Assembly: GCA_000231825.2 (NCBI GenBank)
Contig: JH720343.1
Location: 1 to 59,650, forward strand
DNA from: Tetrahymena elliotti 4EA
Lineage: Eukaryota > Ciliophora > Oligohymenophorea > Hymenostomatida > Tetrahymenidae
Direction of reading: 5' to 3'
Length of the DNA stretch: 59,650 nucleotides
Positions 26,201 through 39,324 of this stretch are shown here, in pieces. Position 1 is the first letter of the stretch. Each line of letters starts with the position of its first letter. The notes below the pieces were generated by a model. The model was not told the DNA's origin, did not search any database, and saw nothing but the letters and a program-made list of their open reading frames with translations. The position numbers and the translations under genes were made by a program.

Positions 26201-26939
26201 ATTGGCAAGTAAAGAAAAGATAAACTGAGTTGGCAAAAGATCTAAATTTTATGATATTTAAATAATTAATTTATTCAAGCAAACAATTATACTTTAATTA
26301 TAGATAAAGCTCCAGATAAACCAGATATGCCATTCTTAATTTTGATTGAGACATATAGAATTAGAATGAGTATGCAACCAAAGACTCCAATTATAACATA
26401 CATTCCAACAATCATCTAACTAAAGCTGTTAAAATATGGCACTAATAAAAAGTAACTAAAGAACTTTTATAAATCTGTGGCAACACCCATCACAATCCAC
26501 AAATCTATAATCTATTTATTATTTAATTTAAATAGCATTAAAATTAGAAATTTTTTATATTGTGATTAAATAAAATATAAAACAAACGGAAAAAAAATTG
26601 AGTTATTAACTTTTAAAAAATTAATAAATTTAAAATTATATGAATGAGCAATTAATTGTTGTTGATGTTAATTTGTTTATTTAGTTGTTAAATTTTTGGT
26701 TAGGTAGAAATAAATTTTCTAAATATGATAAATTTTAAATTACATCAGTCGCAAAATACCAATACAAGATCTGAAAGGTCTCAATAAGCACAAATATTAT
26801 ATAAATCAGTATCGAGAATTGTTCTGTTTAGTTTATCACATAATACAGTACTTCGAATATTACATTTCTTAAAGAGCTTTGCATCTTTTCTAGAGCGCTC
26901 TTTTCATCATCATATTAAATTGAGTTCATTTTTCACAAA
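20206..26939 (-). CDS. Multi-pass PAS-domain protein, TmcB-like family
   Basis: This is a large multi-intron gene. The start (26937-26939) begins 'MNSIQYDDEKSALEK', followed by several hydrophobic segments (about 25400-26900). A cytosolic helical part (about 24550-25100) has 'HIDFWSQL', 'PDLSRVYEIGIKL' and 'TYARYLLDVLND', motifs typical of a very large ciliate family annotated as PAS S-box or TmcB-like membrane proteins. A PAS-like domain follows (about 23900-24360), with 'ISGLNQTAAMYFGYSKSEL' and 'NLIMPQVFADHH'. An acidic linker (about 22940-23160) precedes more membrane segments, one near 22700, one near 21950 ('FVNKNQESVLKLFLEIP') and a last one at about 20440-20500 ('IVFWIPLVTKIT'). The tail reads 'RTTAMLSLIPLKIIVSVK'. 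PAS suggests sensing of a small ligand, redox state or light, but the signal and output are unknown. Individual intron borders were not all resolved. Confidence 0.7.
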
Positions 26940-28138
26940 TTCTACTATTAACTTATTTTTATCTATTCATTTTGTTAAAAAAATAAATTGAATTTTATCA
27001 GATAAATCTAATAATAGAAAATTTTATTCTAGCTCTGTGTAGATTGGCTTATTTATTACTTTTTATTCTCTAATATTCAAATTATCATTTTTTTTATTTT
27101 TATTCAAAAATATTAGTAAGTAATATGTTGTATATTGATAACATTCTATATCAAACAAAGCCTTTTAAATCATTTTATTTTGAATACTTTGTGTGTAGAC
27201 TTGCGTATGAACTGATCAGCTAAAATTTATATCCTACTAAGATATATAACTAAATTATGTGCTTAGTTGATTGCTTGCTAATTTAAGTTAAATGATTATT
27301 TAATTGATTTAATTTGGATTAATTTTTTTCAAAACGAAATAATTAAATTTTCAATAAATCAATATAAATAATTTGGTTTGATAATTACATGTAAAAGTTA
27401 TGTATAAATTAATATATCTACATCTTAAAACAAAAGAAATATTTGAATGGATTTTAAATACCTTTAGCATATTAAACTACCAATTAGCATTTATTTATCA
27501 CAATAAATTAAGGTTTTTTTAAATTATATGCTATTTCAATCAAATTATCAATTAGATTTCTGTGGTCTTTTCCTTTTTAATATTTATGAATAATTTTACT
27601 TTGAAAAATAACAATATTTTTAGTGTTTTAGGAGTAAAATAATTTTAACAATTTTTAATTATAAAAAAAAATGTTTAATTATAAAGCCTGAAAGAAATTG
27701 AAAGTAAACAATATTATATTTATAAATCAATTTTTAATATAACTTTCTTTTTGATAATTTAAAAATCTATTAATTTAGAATATAGGTATCTATCTATCTT
27801 TTCATCTATCATTGAATTTTAATAATTAAATAATTAATAATAAGATAAGCGAGTTATGTATTCTAAATATATAACAATGATAATAAATCATTTGACCTGA
27901 TTTATAAAATTTGTTCCTGTTTTTATTTGATTTTAAAAATTACAAATTTTCAATTAATTAAAAATCAAAAATATAGAAAGGAAAGAAACTGAGATTTTAT
28001 CAAATTAATAATAAATTCTAAAAAAATAATTGATTTCTGAATATCCTGCAAGTTTTTTTATTCATATAAGAAGTATTAAAATTTGAAAAAGACATACATA
28101 CATTAGCATAAAGTTTTTGAAGTTTTAGTAAAGTAGTA
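26940..28138. other. Divergent promoter region, TmcB-like (-) and IFT144 (+)
   Basis: About 1.2 kb between two divergently transcribed genes, so it should hold both promoters. It is very AT-rich, with a short (TATC)3 tract at 27787-27798. No coding frame, RNA gene or strong palindrome was recognised. Confidence 0.55.
27787..27798. repeat. (TATC)3 tract
   Basis: Three perfect TATC units with a further imperfect ATCTATC nearby, in the divergent intergenic region. On the other strand this reads GATA repeats. It is short enough to be chance. Confidence 0.6.
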
Positions 28139-31100
28139 ATGGCATCAAGCAAGAAAGTAAAACTTATTAATCTATTTTTTAGTTGCCTTTATTTATAATT
28201 GGATACTAAATGTGCACTTGCATAGGTCTTAAGAATCTACTTTTATCCTAATTATGCAAATTTTGAGTTATTATAATTGATAATATTTATCTGATGAATA
28301 GGCTAATTATTTAGTTTTGCATTATTAAAATTTCTTATATTAGTTTGTATAAAATATTTTTAGGTTTTTGAATTCAAAGATGACCTAAATGGTAGTGGAA
28401 AAGTTTTATTTTCTTGGAGCTAAGATTGTAGTTATATCGCAGTATGCGGATAGTCAAAAGTTGTATATGTACTTGATAAGTAATAGATTAACATAAATAA
28501 AATTATTTTTAAGTAGGGCAAATTGTTAGAGCTAATAAAGTTATTGAAAGCATAATGAGAAGCAAGAAAATAACATTTTTAAAAGCAAAGAATGCCCATA
28601 TTTTATTTTATTTGAAGTTTCAAAAATATGAGCTTATTTTAAAAATTCAAATTATCATAGGAGAGGTAGAAAACTTAAAGAAACAGTTTTAAAATCTAAG
28701 AATAAAGTAATTGGTTTAGAATGGGACAAAGATCAGGAATTTTTGGCTATTTTGCAGGTAAAATATATTATGAAAATAAAAATTATGGAATGGAAATTGT
28801 TGAAAAGATAAATTTAAAATTTGATAATATTAAATATAAGTAAAAGAAAATAAACACTTTATTTGATTATAGATTTTTTTAATATGAACTGAATGAACAG
28901 TATTATTTATTTAATTTTTAAAAAATAGGAAAATTCAACATGTTTCTTACTTTGGAATGTATTTTAAAATAGCTTTGAATAGTAAGATTTAGAAGAAAAA
29001 TCTAAAGGAAGTTTCATTAAATGGTCAAAAACTCATCCAGTTCTTGTGATTGGTACAGAAAAAGGCATTCTCTATTTTTATAATAAAAAAACCTAAAAGA
29101 AAATACCTACTATGGGTAAACACTCAAAGAAAATCACCACAGGAGATTGGAATGATGAAGGATTATTAAGTAAATTGGATTTATATTAAATATGTAGATG
29201 AAAAATATTTTTTTTTATAAAGTTACTGGTAGTGAAGAAAAAGTACTCACTGTTAGTAGTCATAATAGTGACTCTAAAGGAGAATCTATTACCGTCTAGC
29301 ATGAGCCAAGCAATCTTTAATGGGCACGTTAAAAAACTGATGATCGTGATAGCTCATAAAGAACTATTACTGCTATTTTAAGCAATAAAAGCATTTTAAT
29401 GTACGATTTGAATACTAAGAAGTAGCCTTTAGAGTTAGTCTATGAGCCAAAATATGGAAAAATAGTAGATTATTAACTTTTCGGAGATGGGTATATAGTC
29501 ACTGGTTTTACTGAAGGATATGTTGCACATGTATCCACTCATCTTTGTGAATTAAGTAAAAATATTTATCTAAATCTATTAATTTAAAATATATATAATA
29601 CAAACTCTTAGGGGATGAAATATAGTCTAAGAGAATATTTTAAAGTTCATTAGATGCTCTTTGCACCAATGATATCATTTATAAATTGGCAGTAGCTGGA
29701 GAAAATTAAATCCACATTTATAATCTCGGAACTTGGGAAGAAGTTAAATCTTAGAGAATTGAATTACCTAAAGCAGCAGGTAATGTAACTAAGATGCAAT
29801 GGGCTAATAATGGTTAATTACTTGTTGTTGCTACTGCTAATGGACATTTGTATGGTTATTTAACCAGTATTCCATTCTTAACTAGCACTTATGGTTCAAT
29901 AGTTTCCGTTTTATCTTCTTTTACTGAAGTATCTATTGTCGATACAAGCAGAATCAATCAAATTTAAAACATTTCTTCAATCAATTTAGAAACTGAGCCT
30001 GGATTTTTATCTTTAGGTTTATATCATTTGGCAGCAGGTAATTATTTTAGAATAGTATAAAAGATTTAAAATAAAAAATTAAATTGATAAAGGTATTAAT
30101 AATAATGTGTGGTATTATTTATGGTTGGACTAAAAGAGGAATGGTATAATCAAAGGAGGAGAAATGATATAAAAAAGAGATTATTTAGGAAGTGTCAAAG
30201 ATATCAGATTAAATGAATTTTGGGCTGCTGTTCTTACAGATGGAAAATGTATTCTTCATACTATTCAGCCAAATAATAATGTCAAAGATTAGTAAGATTT
30301 ATTTCCAAATTTAATTTTAATTAATTTAAAACTTACTAAAATAGGAAATTCCCACAAATTGAGACGGATAAAGGAATATCAGGTATTGGACTCACAAATG
30401 ATTTCTTAATTATGCTTGACTCAGCAGGAAAAATTAGATATTATCATTTAGAAGATTAAACCTTTGTAGTTGAATACAAACCTGCTGACTGCTAACTTGT
30501 TAAGATTTATCCTAATTTCTCAGGCACAAGAGTAGTCTGTTTTGACAATAAAGGGTAAGCCTATTTATTTGAACCTGCATAAGAGCAGTTCTTCCCTTTA
30601 GAGCATTTCCCTTAAAGAGCTGAAAAAGTATATAATTATTTATTTATTTTAATTTTTTTATTAATTAATTAAAAAAATATTTTATTAGGTTCTTTGGGAT
30701 TAAAAAGATCCTAACCTATTTGCTGTTTTATAGAATGACACTTTAATTACATTTATAATAAATAAAAATAATATTAATGGAACTTTGATTTAACCTGTTA
30801 AAGAATTGCTTGCGATTGAAGGTAATTATCTCAAGCATAAATATATTTGCTAATTTCTTAATAAAAAATTTAGATTTGAAAAATCCTGGACCACCTGTTC
30901 AAACAATCTTAGATAGAGGAGTCAAACCATTAACCTTATCTAGTGGACTTTTGAAATGCTTCACTCCAAGTGGTAGTATAAATGGATAGAATTTAACTTC
31001 TCATAGTTACATAGGAAGCTATAAAGGTAGAGATGATACTGATTAGGGTCACTATAGATTCTTCTTACAAAATCTATAATTGCACAAATATAATAATTGT

Positions 31101-33917
31101 TTGGTTGCTGCACAATTTCTTAATAATGCTGTCCTTTACAAAGAGTTAGGACGTAAAGCATTAGAATTTGTAGATTTAGATGTAGCTTTGAAATCTTATT
31201 AGCTTGCTGGTAGTCTCTCTATGGTATTTATTTTACAAATTTTTTATTTAATAATATTAAATTATTTAAAATTAGGTTATGACTATTTAAAGCTTCTAAC
31301 ATATTAATGAAAAAAATATTATTTATGGCAATATTGCTATGATTTTAGGATAATATGATTTAGCATAAGAGCTTTTCTTAAAATCATTTTAACCTATCTT
31401 AGCACTCGAAATGAGAAGCGATATTTAAGATTATTTGACAGCTCTTAATTTAGCAAAAAGCATCGCCCCTTACGAAGAGCCATTTATTTGCAGAAGATTA
31501 GCTTTCTAAATTGAAGTAAAATAAAATGAAAATAATCTATGAGGCTAAATTTTTAAAAAAATAGAACTAAGGAAATAATTAGGAAGCAAGAAAATTGTAT
31601 GAGAGAGCTGTTTTAAATAAAGATGATCGTCCCTCAGATAGAGCAAAAATAGATGCTCATAATTAACTTTGTTTTGCTGGTATTTCTCGTACTTCTATCA
31701 AGCTTGGTGATTTTTAGAGAGGTCTTACTATTGCTAAAGAACTTGTTGATTAAAATGTAAATTAGAAATTTTGTGTATTTTTATTGATTTTTCTGACCAT
31801 TTAAAATGTATTAGATTGTAATTGAAATTGCTGTTGTTTGTGAAAACATGAAATAGTTTATAGAAGCTGCTGAACTTTATTAAAAATCTAATATGCTTGA
31901 AAAAGCTGCTTCTCTATATATTGAATCAAAGAGATTCAGGGAAGCTGCACCTTTAATAAGTATGATTAAGTCACCAAATCTTCTAAAGTAATATGCCAAA
32001 GCTAAAGAATCCGAGGGTGCTTATATTGAAGCTGAATAAACATACGAATGGGCTGAGTCTTGGGAAGGTAAACTATAATATAATTAAGTTAATTTTAATT
32101 AACATTAACAAAAACCAAATAATTAATAGATGTTGTAAGACTTAACTTAGAAAAGTTAGATAATTTAAAAAAAGCTATTGCAGTTTTAAGAACAAAAGTA
32201 AAATTAAATGTGTCTATAAATGTAAATAAAAATCATTAATATTATTCAAAAGTGTGATACAAGCACTGTTTGTTTGATGGTTGCTAATGTTTGTGAAAAG
32301 CAAGGAAATTATGTAAAATGATTTTTTGAAAACAAAAAATATAATTTTTATAAATTCTTGAATTTAATACTAATTAGGGTGAATTAGTAGAATTTTTACT
32401 CAAAGCTGGAAAGAAAGAAGAAGCCTTTTAAAAAGCTATGCAGTACAATGTTATGGATGCTTATGTTGATAACATGACTGATTACACTTTAGAGGAGCGT
32501 TTACGTATTGCATAATATTATGAAAATTAAGGGTAAATTTATTAATTAATAAAACTTAACTAACAAAGAGATATTTATCAATTTTAAAAAATTAACATAG
32601 AATATGGGTAAAGGCAGCTAAGCACTTTGAATAAGCTAAAAACCCCACAAAGTCTTTAAAACTTTACTTAAAGGCAGGAGATTAATACATAGATGATATG
32701 ATTGACCTTGTGTGTAGAAATAAATAGTAAGAATCTCTTCAATAGACTCTTCTTGATTATTTGCTTGAAGGAGAAAAGCCTAAAGATCCTATATATCTTC
32801 TTAAATTTTATGATAAGATGGGTAAACTAGCATTTATAAATAAGCTAATAATTTTCCATACGTTTTTTAAAAAAAGGTAATATCCCATCTTTGGTAAAAA
32901 TTGCTATAACTATTGCAAGTGATGAGCATGATTAAGGTAATTATAAAATTGCCCATGAAAGGCTTTTTGAGACTTACCAAAAAGTAAAAGAGCATAATGT
33001 TCCTATTCCTTTTGATCTTGAGTAAAAGCTAATGATTATTCACTCTTATATTTTAGCAAGAAAGTATTTAGCTTACAAAGAAGAAGATAAAGAAATAGAA
33101 CTCGCAGGTATTTATTTATTTAATTAATAATTTATACAATAATTCGACTATGTTTCAATTTTTCAAACTTTTCTATTTTATTAACATTAATCTTTTTTCA
33201 AGCTTGGCTCCTTAACAGAGTATGCAAAAATATAAGTCAATTCCCCACTCACGCTGTCAATATTTTAACATCTGCTGTAATTGCAGCTATGAAAAGTAAA
33301 AACAGACCTCTTGCTTATAAGTGGTCAGTTGAATTAGTCCGTCCTGAATACCGCTCACACATAAATGAAAAATATAAAACAAGAATTGAAAATATTGCAA
33401 GAAGACCACTCAAAGAAGAGCCAGTGGAAAATAAAACTGAATGCCCATTCTGCAAAGTAATACAAAAATATTATTCTGCTCATTTTAAATTCTTTTTTTT
33501 ATATTCATAAAAGGAATATACAGGTGAATTCTAACTTGTTTGTGATTCTTGCTAGAATGTTATTCCCTTTTGTATAGCTTCTGGAACGTAAATTTAAGCA
33601 GTTATTAAATTTCTTAAATAAAGCAAATTTTTTATGAAATAGACACGTTATAGCTGACCAGCTTTGTTTCTGCCCATCTTGTAAATTCCCAGCAAATATT
33701 AATTATTTTGTTAAATATGCTGAATCAGAGGAGGGGAGATGCCCCATGTGTTCTGTTCAAGTTAATTTAAACGAATTAAAAGTGGTAAAAATAAATTTAA
33801 ATTTGTTAATTTAAAGTGATAATATAACTTATAAAAAAGGATAATCCAGAATAAGCTGCCTCTATATTAAAATAACTAAGAGCAACAAAATAAGTTACAG
33901 AGCAAAAGAAAAAATGA
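28139..33917 (+). CDS. IFT144: Intraflagellar transport protein IFT144 (WDR19)
   Basis: This is a multi-intron gene for a large subunit of the IFT-A complex, which works at the ciliary base and in the cilium in retrograde transport and membrane-protein entry. The first exon is tiny (28139-28156, six codons), followed by a 207-base intron. The N-terminal half is WD40 propellers: 'VFEFKDDLNGSGKV', 'GKHSKKITTGDWN', 'LSLGLYHLAAG'. The C-terminal half is TPR-like solenoid repeats matching animal WDR19, for example 'ALEMRSDIQDYLTALNLAK', 'EAAELYQKSNMLEKAASLYI' and 'QYAKAKESEGAYIEAE'. Near the end, 'LVRPEYRSHINEKYK' leads to the characteristic paired zinc-binding motifs: CPFC, CDSC, CPSC and CPMC. 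The stop is TGA at 33915-33917. A ciliate needs this gene to build cilia. Confidence 0.93.
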
Positions 33918-34874
33918 AAGAAACTATTTTATGCATTTGTTGTGCTGGTATTTATAAACAGCTTTTCAAATAAATTAAATTAGATAGAATTTATTGTTTT
34001 ATACTTTTTAAGATTCATTCATGCGTTTATTATAATCACTATTATAATTTATAAATTTTTTTCTTCTAAAATCAATCATAATTTTATATTCATTTGTGTT
34101 ATATTACTCACCAATCAACAAAAAATACAATTTTTTAGCAAAAAGTAAAGAATAAATAAAAAAGATATCCCTTATTTTCTCAAATACCAGGCTGGTTCAC
34201 TTTTTAGAAAATAAATAAATAAAGCAAAGACTAAAATATAGCTTGAATTTGATCAATTTTTGATATTTAGTAAACAAATAATAGGAAATATTTTGTATTT
34301 GATATCAATAAAGAAATCAAAAAACTACTTTTGTATTTAGCCATCAAATATTTGAAATAAGAATAATCTTTCTTTTATATGGTTAAATATAAAAATTTTA
34401 GGCTGGATATATTTTAAAAATATTCTATCCCATATCTTAACATTCATCCATATAATTTGATTTTTACATCTATAACTTTACATCAAATATTTTGGAATCA
34501 AGGGATTTATTTACTAAATTTGTTACTTAAAAACTTTTATTGCAAAAAGGAATTCAATTTAAAAAGTTAAAATATTATATTTGAAGTCATAGATATTGAT
34601 TGTTGATTTCTTTTAGTCATTGCCTGTCTTTTCTCATAAAAAATTTTGGTGAATACTTAAAAAAATATTAGATAATATGAATAAAAATTAAATTCATACA
34701 AAATAGAAAAAAATTATAAATTTCTATTTGAATAGACTTAATCAAGAATAACTGCAAACAAAACTTTAAATTTAATTTAAATATCAAGCAACAAATATTT
34801 TTATAAAAAATTAAATTAGCAAACTTTTAAATTTATTCATAGATTCATACATCTACATATACTGCTTTAAGAGT
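33918..34874. other. Intergenic, IFT144 to RBR ligase
   Basis: About 0.95 kb of AT-rich DNA between genes on the same strand. No coding frame, RNA gene or repeat was recognised. Confidence 0.6.
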
Positions 34875-37649
34875 ATGGTTAAGAAACAAAATAGAAAGAC
34901 ATCAATTTCGTTCTCTGCTTCGATCTCAGAGTCCTCGAGTGATAAAAATCTGCCATTTGCTCTTAGCTTTAGATTTTCTTTGAAATGCAACTCTGAAAAT
35001 AATATTCTTATAAAAAAATAACTCTCTTCATAAAAAATTATTGATCAAAATTGCTAGTCGAATCAAGAAATTTTTTTTGAGTAAAAAGTTAGATCTTTAA
35101 ATTAATTAGAATAAAGCAATATTTTACATATTAAATCAGAATTTTGTATCAATTCAAAGGATGATATAAGATTTGATTCTGAAATTGAAGAGAAATTTTT
35201 TACATTTGAAAAAAAAGATTAATTGATTTCTAAAATGTAAGGATTTTACCTAAGCTAAGATTCTGAGGTCTATCTATAAGATTCATTTGAATAAGAATCG
35301 GATTCTTAGCAGTATTTTAATACTAATTATTCTCCAGAAACCTCAATACAAAAGCATATTCATTTTGGCCAAGGAATTGAGGTTAACTCAAAAAAGAATC
35401 TACTTATAAAGAAAGCATCAGAAATGAAATCTTTTTAAGAGAAAGAGGAAAAGGAAGAGCAAGAAGAAGAAGAAACAAAATAAAATCTAAATTAACCTTA
35501 TAGATAGATATAACATAATAACCCATTTTTATATTCAGAAAGTAAATTATAGATGTATGACAATGATGAAGAGAGTGATGGCGCAAGTTCTAATTAGTCT
35601 TACTATTCTTTTAATTCAAAAATAACAAAGTGGAAAGAAGAAAACTGGAAAAAAGATAGTAAGTTTGATAAATTAAATTTAAAATAAGTAGATGTATCTA
35701 GCGAATAATAAAATAAAAACTAAAAAACAACATTATTGAAGCTCTTTTCGTTTTTAAATTTAAGTTCTAAGCCTTCATCTGAAAGGCTGATAAATACTTA
35801 AACTAGCTCTGATGATTCTTTTTATTCATTTACAAATTAAAAGAAAGGAGCTTTCATAAAAAAAAATAAGAATAATCAAATTGAAAATGAAGAAACTCAA
35901 ACATTGTAGTTTAAGGAAGATTTAGATTGGCTAGATTACTAATTAGAGATAATGAGAGGTCCAAATGAAAAAAATTAGAAAGAAGTATTTGAACCAGAGT
36001 AAATACTTGAATCTAATTAGGAGCCTAGTTCAGTAAATTCTAGTGAATACTCTAATATGATATTAAAAAATTAACAAGAATAAGATATCAGCATGGAAAA
36101 TATTAAATCAGCTTCAAGCCCAATAAAAAATTCAAATTTTGTCAATGAAAAACCATTTATTAATCCAATCGAATCTTTAGCAAATTAAATCCCACCATTT
36201 TAAAATAAAATCACCATACCAAAGCAATTATTGAAGGATCAGAAATCAAAATCATTAAAGTAAAAAATTTTTACTATCAACTAGATTTCTTGCACAGAAG
36301 AGACACTAACCAAATTTTAAACAAGGATTTTTAATGAGCTGACTTAAGCTTCTTTAAAAAATAAAATAGATTTAACTGAGCTATTCAAGAATTGGAAATC
36401 TAATAATTGCATAGATAATTAATTTTAATCATCAAGATTTTTAGTGAAATAAAAATTAGAAGGACTGATCAGGAAAATTAGGATTGCAAAAATTTGGCCA
36501 AAGAAAAAAAATTATTGTTAAATATGTTTTAATGATTTTTCAAAAGAACATAATGACTACTATTCTATGAAATGTGATCATAAATTTTGTAAACAATGCT
36601 ATTCATCTTACATGCTTAACTGCTTTTAAACAGGAAAAAAGTTATTGGACTATAAATGTCCCCAAGAAGGTTGTAATGTAATGGCTGGTATTGAAGACTT
36701 AAAAGTCTTCTTTAATTAAAGCATGATTTAAGCAATCGTATTTAAATCTATTTCAGAAGTATTGAATACCCATAAGACTTATTCTAAATGCCCAACTGCT
36801 AATTGTGAGATGGTACACAAATTTAATTTTTAAAATGAGATTTTAGAAATAAGCAAAGATATAGAAAATATTTAAAGAAATGTTTATTGCTATTTTTGCT
36901 TTTAGAGTTATTGCAATATTTGCAAAAATTAATTTCATCAGCCATTAAGTTGTAGCTAATTTAATTAACTTCAATCTCTTTTGCTAGATGATACCTGGAT
37001 TGCTAAAAATACTAAAAACTGTCCTAAATGCTTCACAAAAATAGAAAAAAATCAGGGGTGCTCTCATATGACTTGTAGATCTTGCTAACATGAATTTTGT
37101 TGGGATTGCTTAGCTAATTTTTAAAATCATGTATGCAATCAATAGATTTAAAAAAAAATTTCAGATTAAATCTCACCAAAAAGATAAATTTTATTTTAAA
37201 ACTATACTCAATCAAGCGAATTCATATTTAGTTTGAAATCATAAATGTCTAAGTGTTTATATTTTTAGCACTAGCTTTTATATGATAAAGAGTTTGAAGA
37301 AACTTTTGAAATAGTTGTTAATCTAATAAAGGCCTACTAAAAGATACAGTTTTGGTCTTAAATTTACTCTAATTTAAATCTTCTTTTATTTTTACAAAAT
37401 AAAAATGATGAAAAATCTCAAAAATTTATGAGCTAATTAGATTTAATTTATTCTAATATCAAATCAGTTCAAAGATCTTTAAACACTAATTTTTATAAGC
37501 TCTCTATCAATAAATTTAATAAGGAAGAATTTTTGGCAGTAGAAAATGAATTATTATAAATTAAATTTGAATTTTTTGAATCCATTGAGGATGCTTGCTT
37601 ACTAAATTTTAAGAATATTTAGCTTTGTCAATTATATTGCCTGCCTTGA
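34875..37649 (+). CDS. RBR-type (RING1-IBR-RING2) E3 ubiquitin ligase
   Basis: This is a single exon of 924 residues. RBR ligases pass ubiquitin from an E2 bound at RING1 to a cysteine in RING2 and then to the substrate. Residues 1 to about 540 are Ser/Glu/Gln/Lys-rich, low complexity, with acidic runs and no recognised domain. RING1 starts at Cys548 ('YCQICFNDF', then '[12 protein letters not shown]'). The IBR follows ('[14 protein letters not shown]', '[17 protein letters not shown]'). RING2 reads '[20 protein letters not shown]' and 'EFCWDCL'; Cys729, within 'GCSHM', aligns with the catalytic cysteine of HHARI/parkin-type enzymes. About 170 residues of helical sequence follow RING2, in the place of an Ariadne domain, though the match to Ariadne is not clear. 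The length is an exact 925 codons with a TGA stop, supporting an intronless model. Confidence 0.9.
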
Positions 37650-39324
37650 TTTTAGCACAGCCTAAATAAACTATGTCTTGAATCCCTCTCTCTATCATGC
37701 CCAAACCAAAATTATTTTTAAACAAAACTATTCTAAGCAATTCTTTTTAAACAATTCTATTCACAATTATTTTTTACAAATTAATTTTTATTTTATTTGC
37801 AATCTCTTTTTTTATAAATCATATGAATTAATGAATTTTTTTATATTTCTATTTGCATTTCTGTAAATAATATATGAATTTTTATTTTTTATTACCTCTT
37901 TTTCTAAGTATTTAAAAATGATATTTAAAACTTAAGTTAGGAAGATAATAAAGAATTACAAATCTTCTAATTTAGCTACTTATATTTCATTTGATTATCT
38001 TTATTTTTCATAACCATTAGCATTTCAAAATCTCTGTTTAATTTTTATTTTCTAAAATCATTTTAAATAATTGTTTGTAAAATAAATTTAATTTTAAGAA
38101 AACTATTTTTGGAGTGAAAAATAAAAAAAAATAAATTTTTTATCTTAATAAATTATTTTATTTTTTAAATTTATAATTAATGACCAAGATTGTGACCTTC
38201 TACTTCTTTATTTTTATATTTACTTAAAAAGTATTTTTCATTTCAAATTTTTAAATTTAATTTAATGATTAAAGGTATTCATAGAATACTAAAAGACAAT
38301 TCATATATTTAGCTCATTTTAAATATAGAAGATTTTTAATAAAAATAATTTTAAAATTGCCTAAAAATGATGTAATTTTTTTCTTTCCTTTTTAGTTATT
38401 TTTAAGATAGATTCATATTTTATAGTTTTCAACTACAAAATAAATAAAATTCATTTTTGCGTAAGTAAGTAAGTAAGAAAGGAAGAAAAATATATCATTT
38501 TTGAAATAATTTGATGAATGATGAATATATTTTAAACTTTCTAACCATATAAATATATCTAAATAAAATGTTTTTGGAATGGAATAAATTATTATAAATC
38601 ATATGATTTTTCTTTCTTTTGATATAAATAGACTGAAACTCTTATTTTATAAAGTAATCTTTGCTTTATGATAAAGAGCCTTGCTTTAAAAATTTGTAAT
38701 TTTGAGAATATTATGCATTTTGACATTGATAAAATGTTAAAATATTGTAGATTTTTTGGTTTTTTTTATAATTTTAAGTTTTAAACCAAAATTAAGATGT
38801 GTCTAATTAAGATCAGAGAGGATTTGAGCTAAAAAATTGAAAAATAGAAGGAAAAAATATAAAAAAATGAAAAAAAATAAGAAGGAATTTTTGATTTTCC
38901 TCTTTTTTAGACTTGTTTGATTTTTTTGTTTTATTATTATTTTAATTATGAAAAAGAAAGCACCTTTGTCTAATTATTAATAAAGAATTTTTAATCATAG
39001 AGGAAAATAATTAATTAATCAATTAAATAAATAATTTATACTAACTATTAGTCTAATTTTTTGATAGAATGAATTATTGATATTTATTATCAAGCAATCA
39101 TTAGTAAATTAAATAAATAGTAATCCTTTTTTAGTATCTTACCAGTATTTATGCAATTATTAGCGGCATTATCAAATTATATATTTACAATAATAAAAAA
39201 ATTAAATATAGATCTGCATTTTAGAAACAAAAAAGCACAAACTAGAAACTTTTGTAGCTAACTTAGGCATAATAAGCACAATTTTATCACTAAAATACTA
39301 ATCTTCACAATTACTTTTTGAAAA
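37650..39324. other. Long intergenic region, RBR ligase to SPT6
   Basis: This 1.7 kb stretch is the longest gene-free interval in the window. It is AT-rich, with poly-A and poly-T runs and a (GTAA)4 tract at 38461-38476. No conserved coding frame was seen. It presumably holds the ligase 3' UTR and the SPT6 promoter. A small divergent RNA gene cannot be excluded by eye. Confidence 0.5.
38461..38476. repeat. (GTAA)4 microsatellite
   Basis: Four perfect tandem GTAA units followed by purine-rich GAAAGGAAG sequence. Intergenic, with no evident function. Confidence 0.85.

Noticed and set aside
37678..37866. Possible small gene just after the RBR ligase
   Set aside because: It has no ATG at its proposed start and no conserved feature; it is most likely the 3' UTR.
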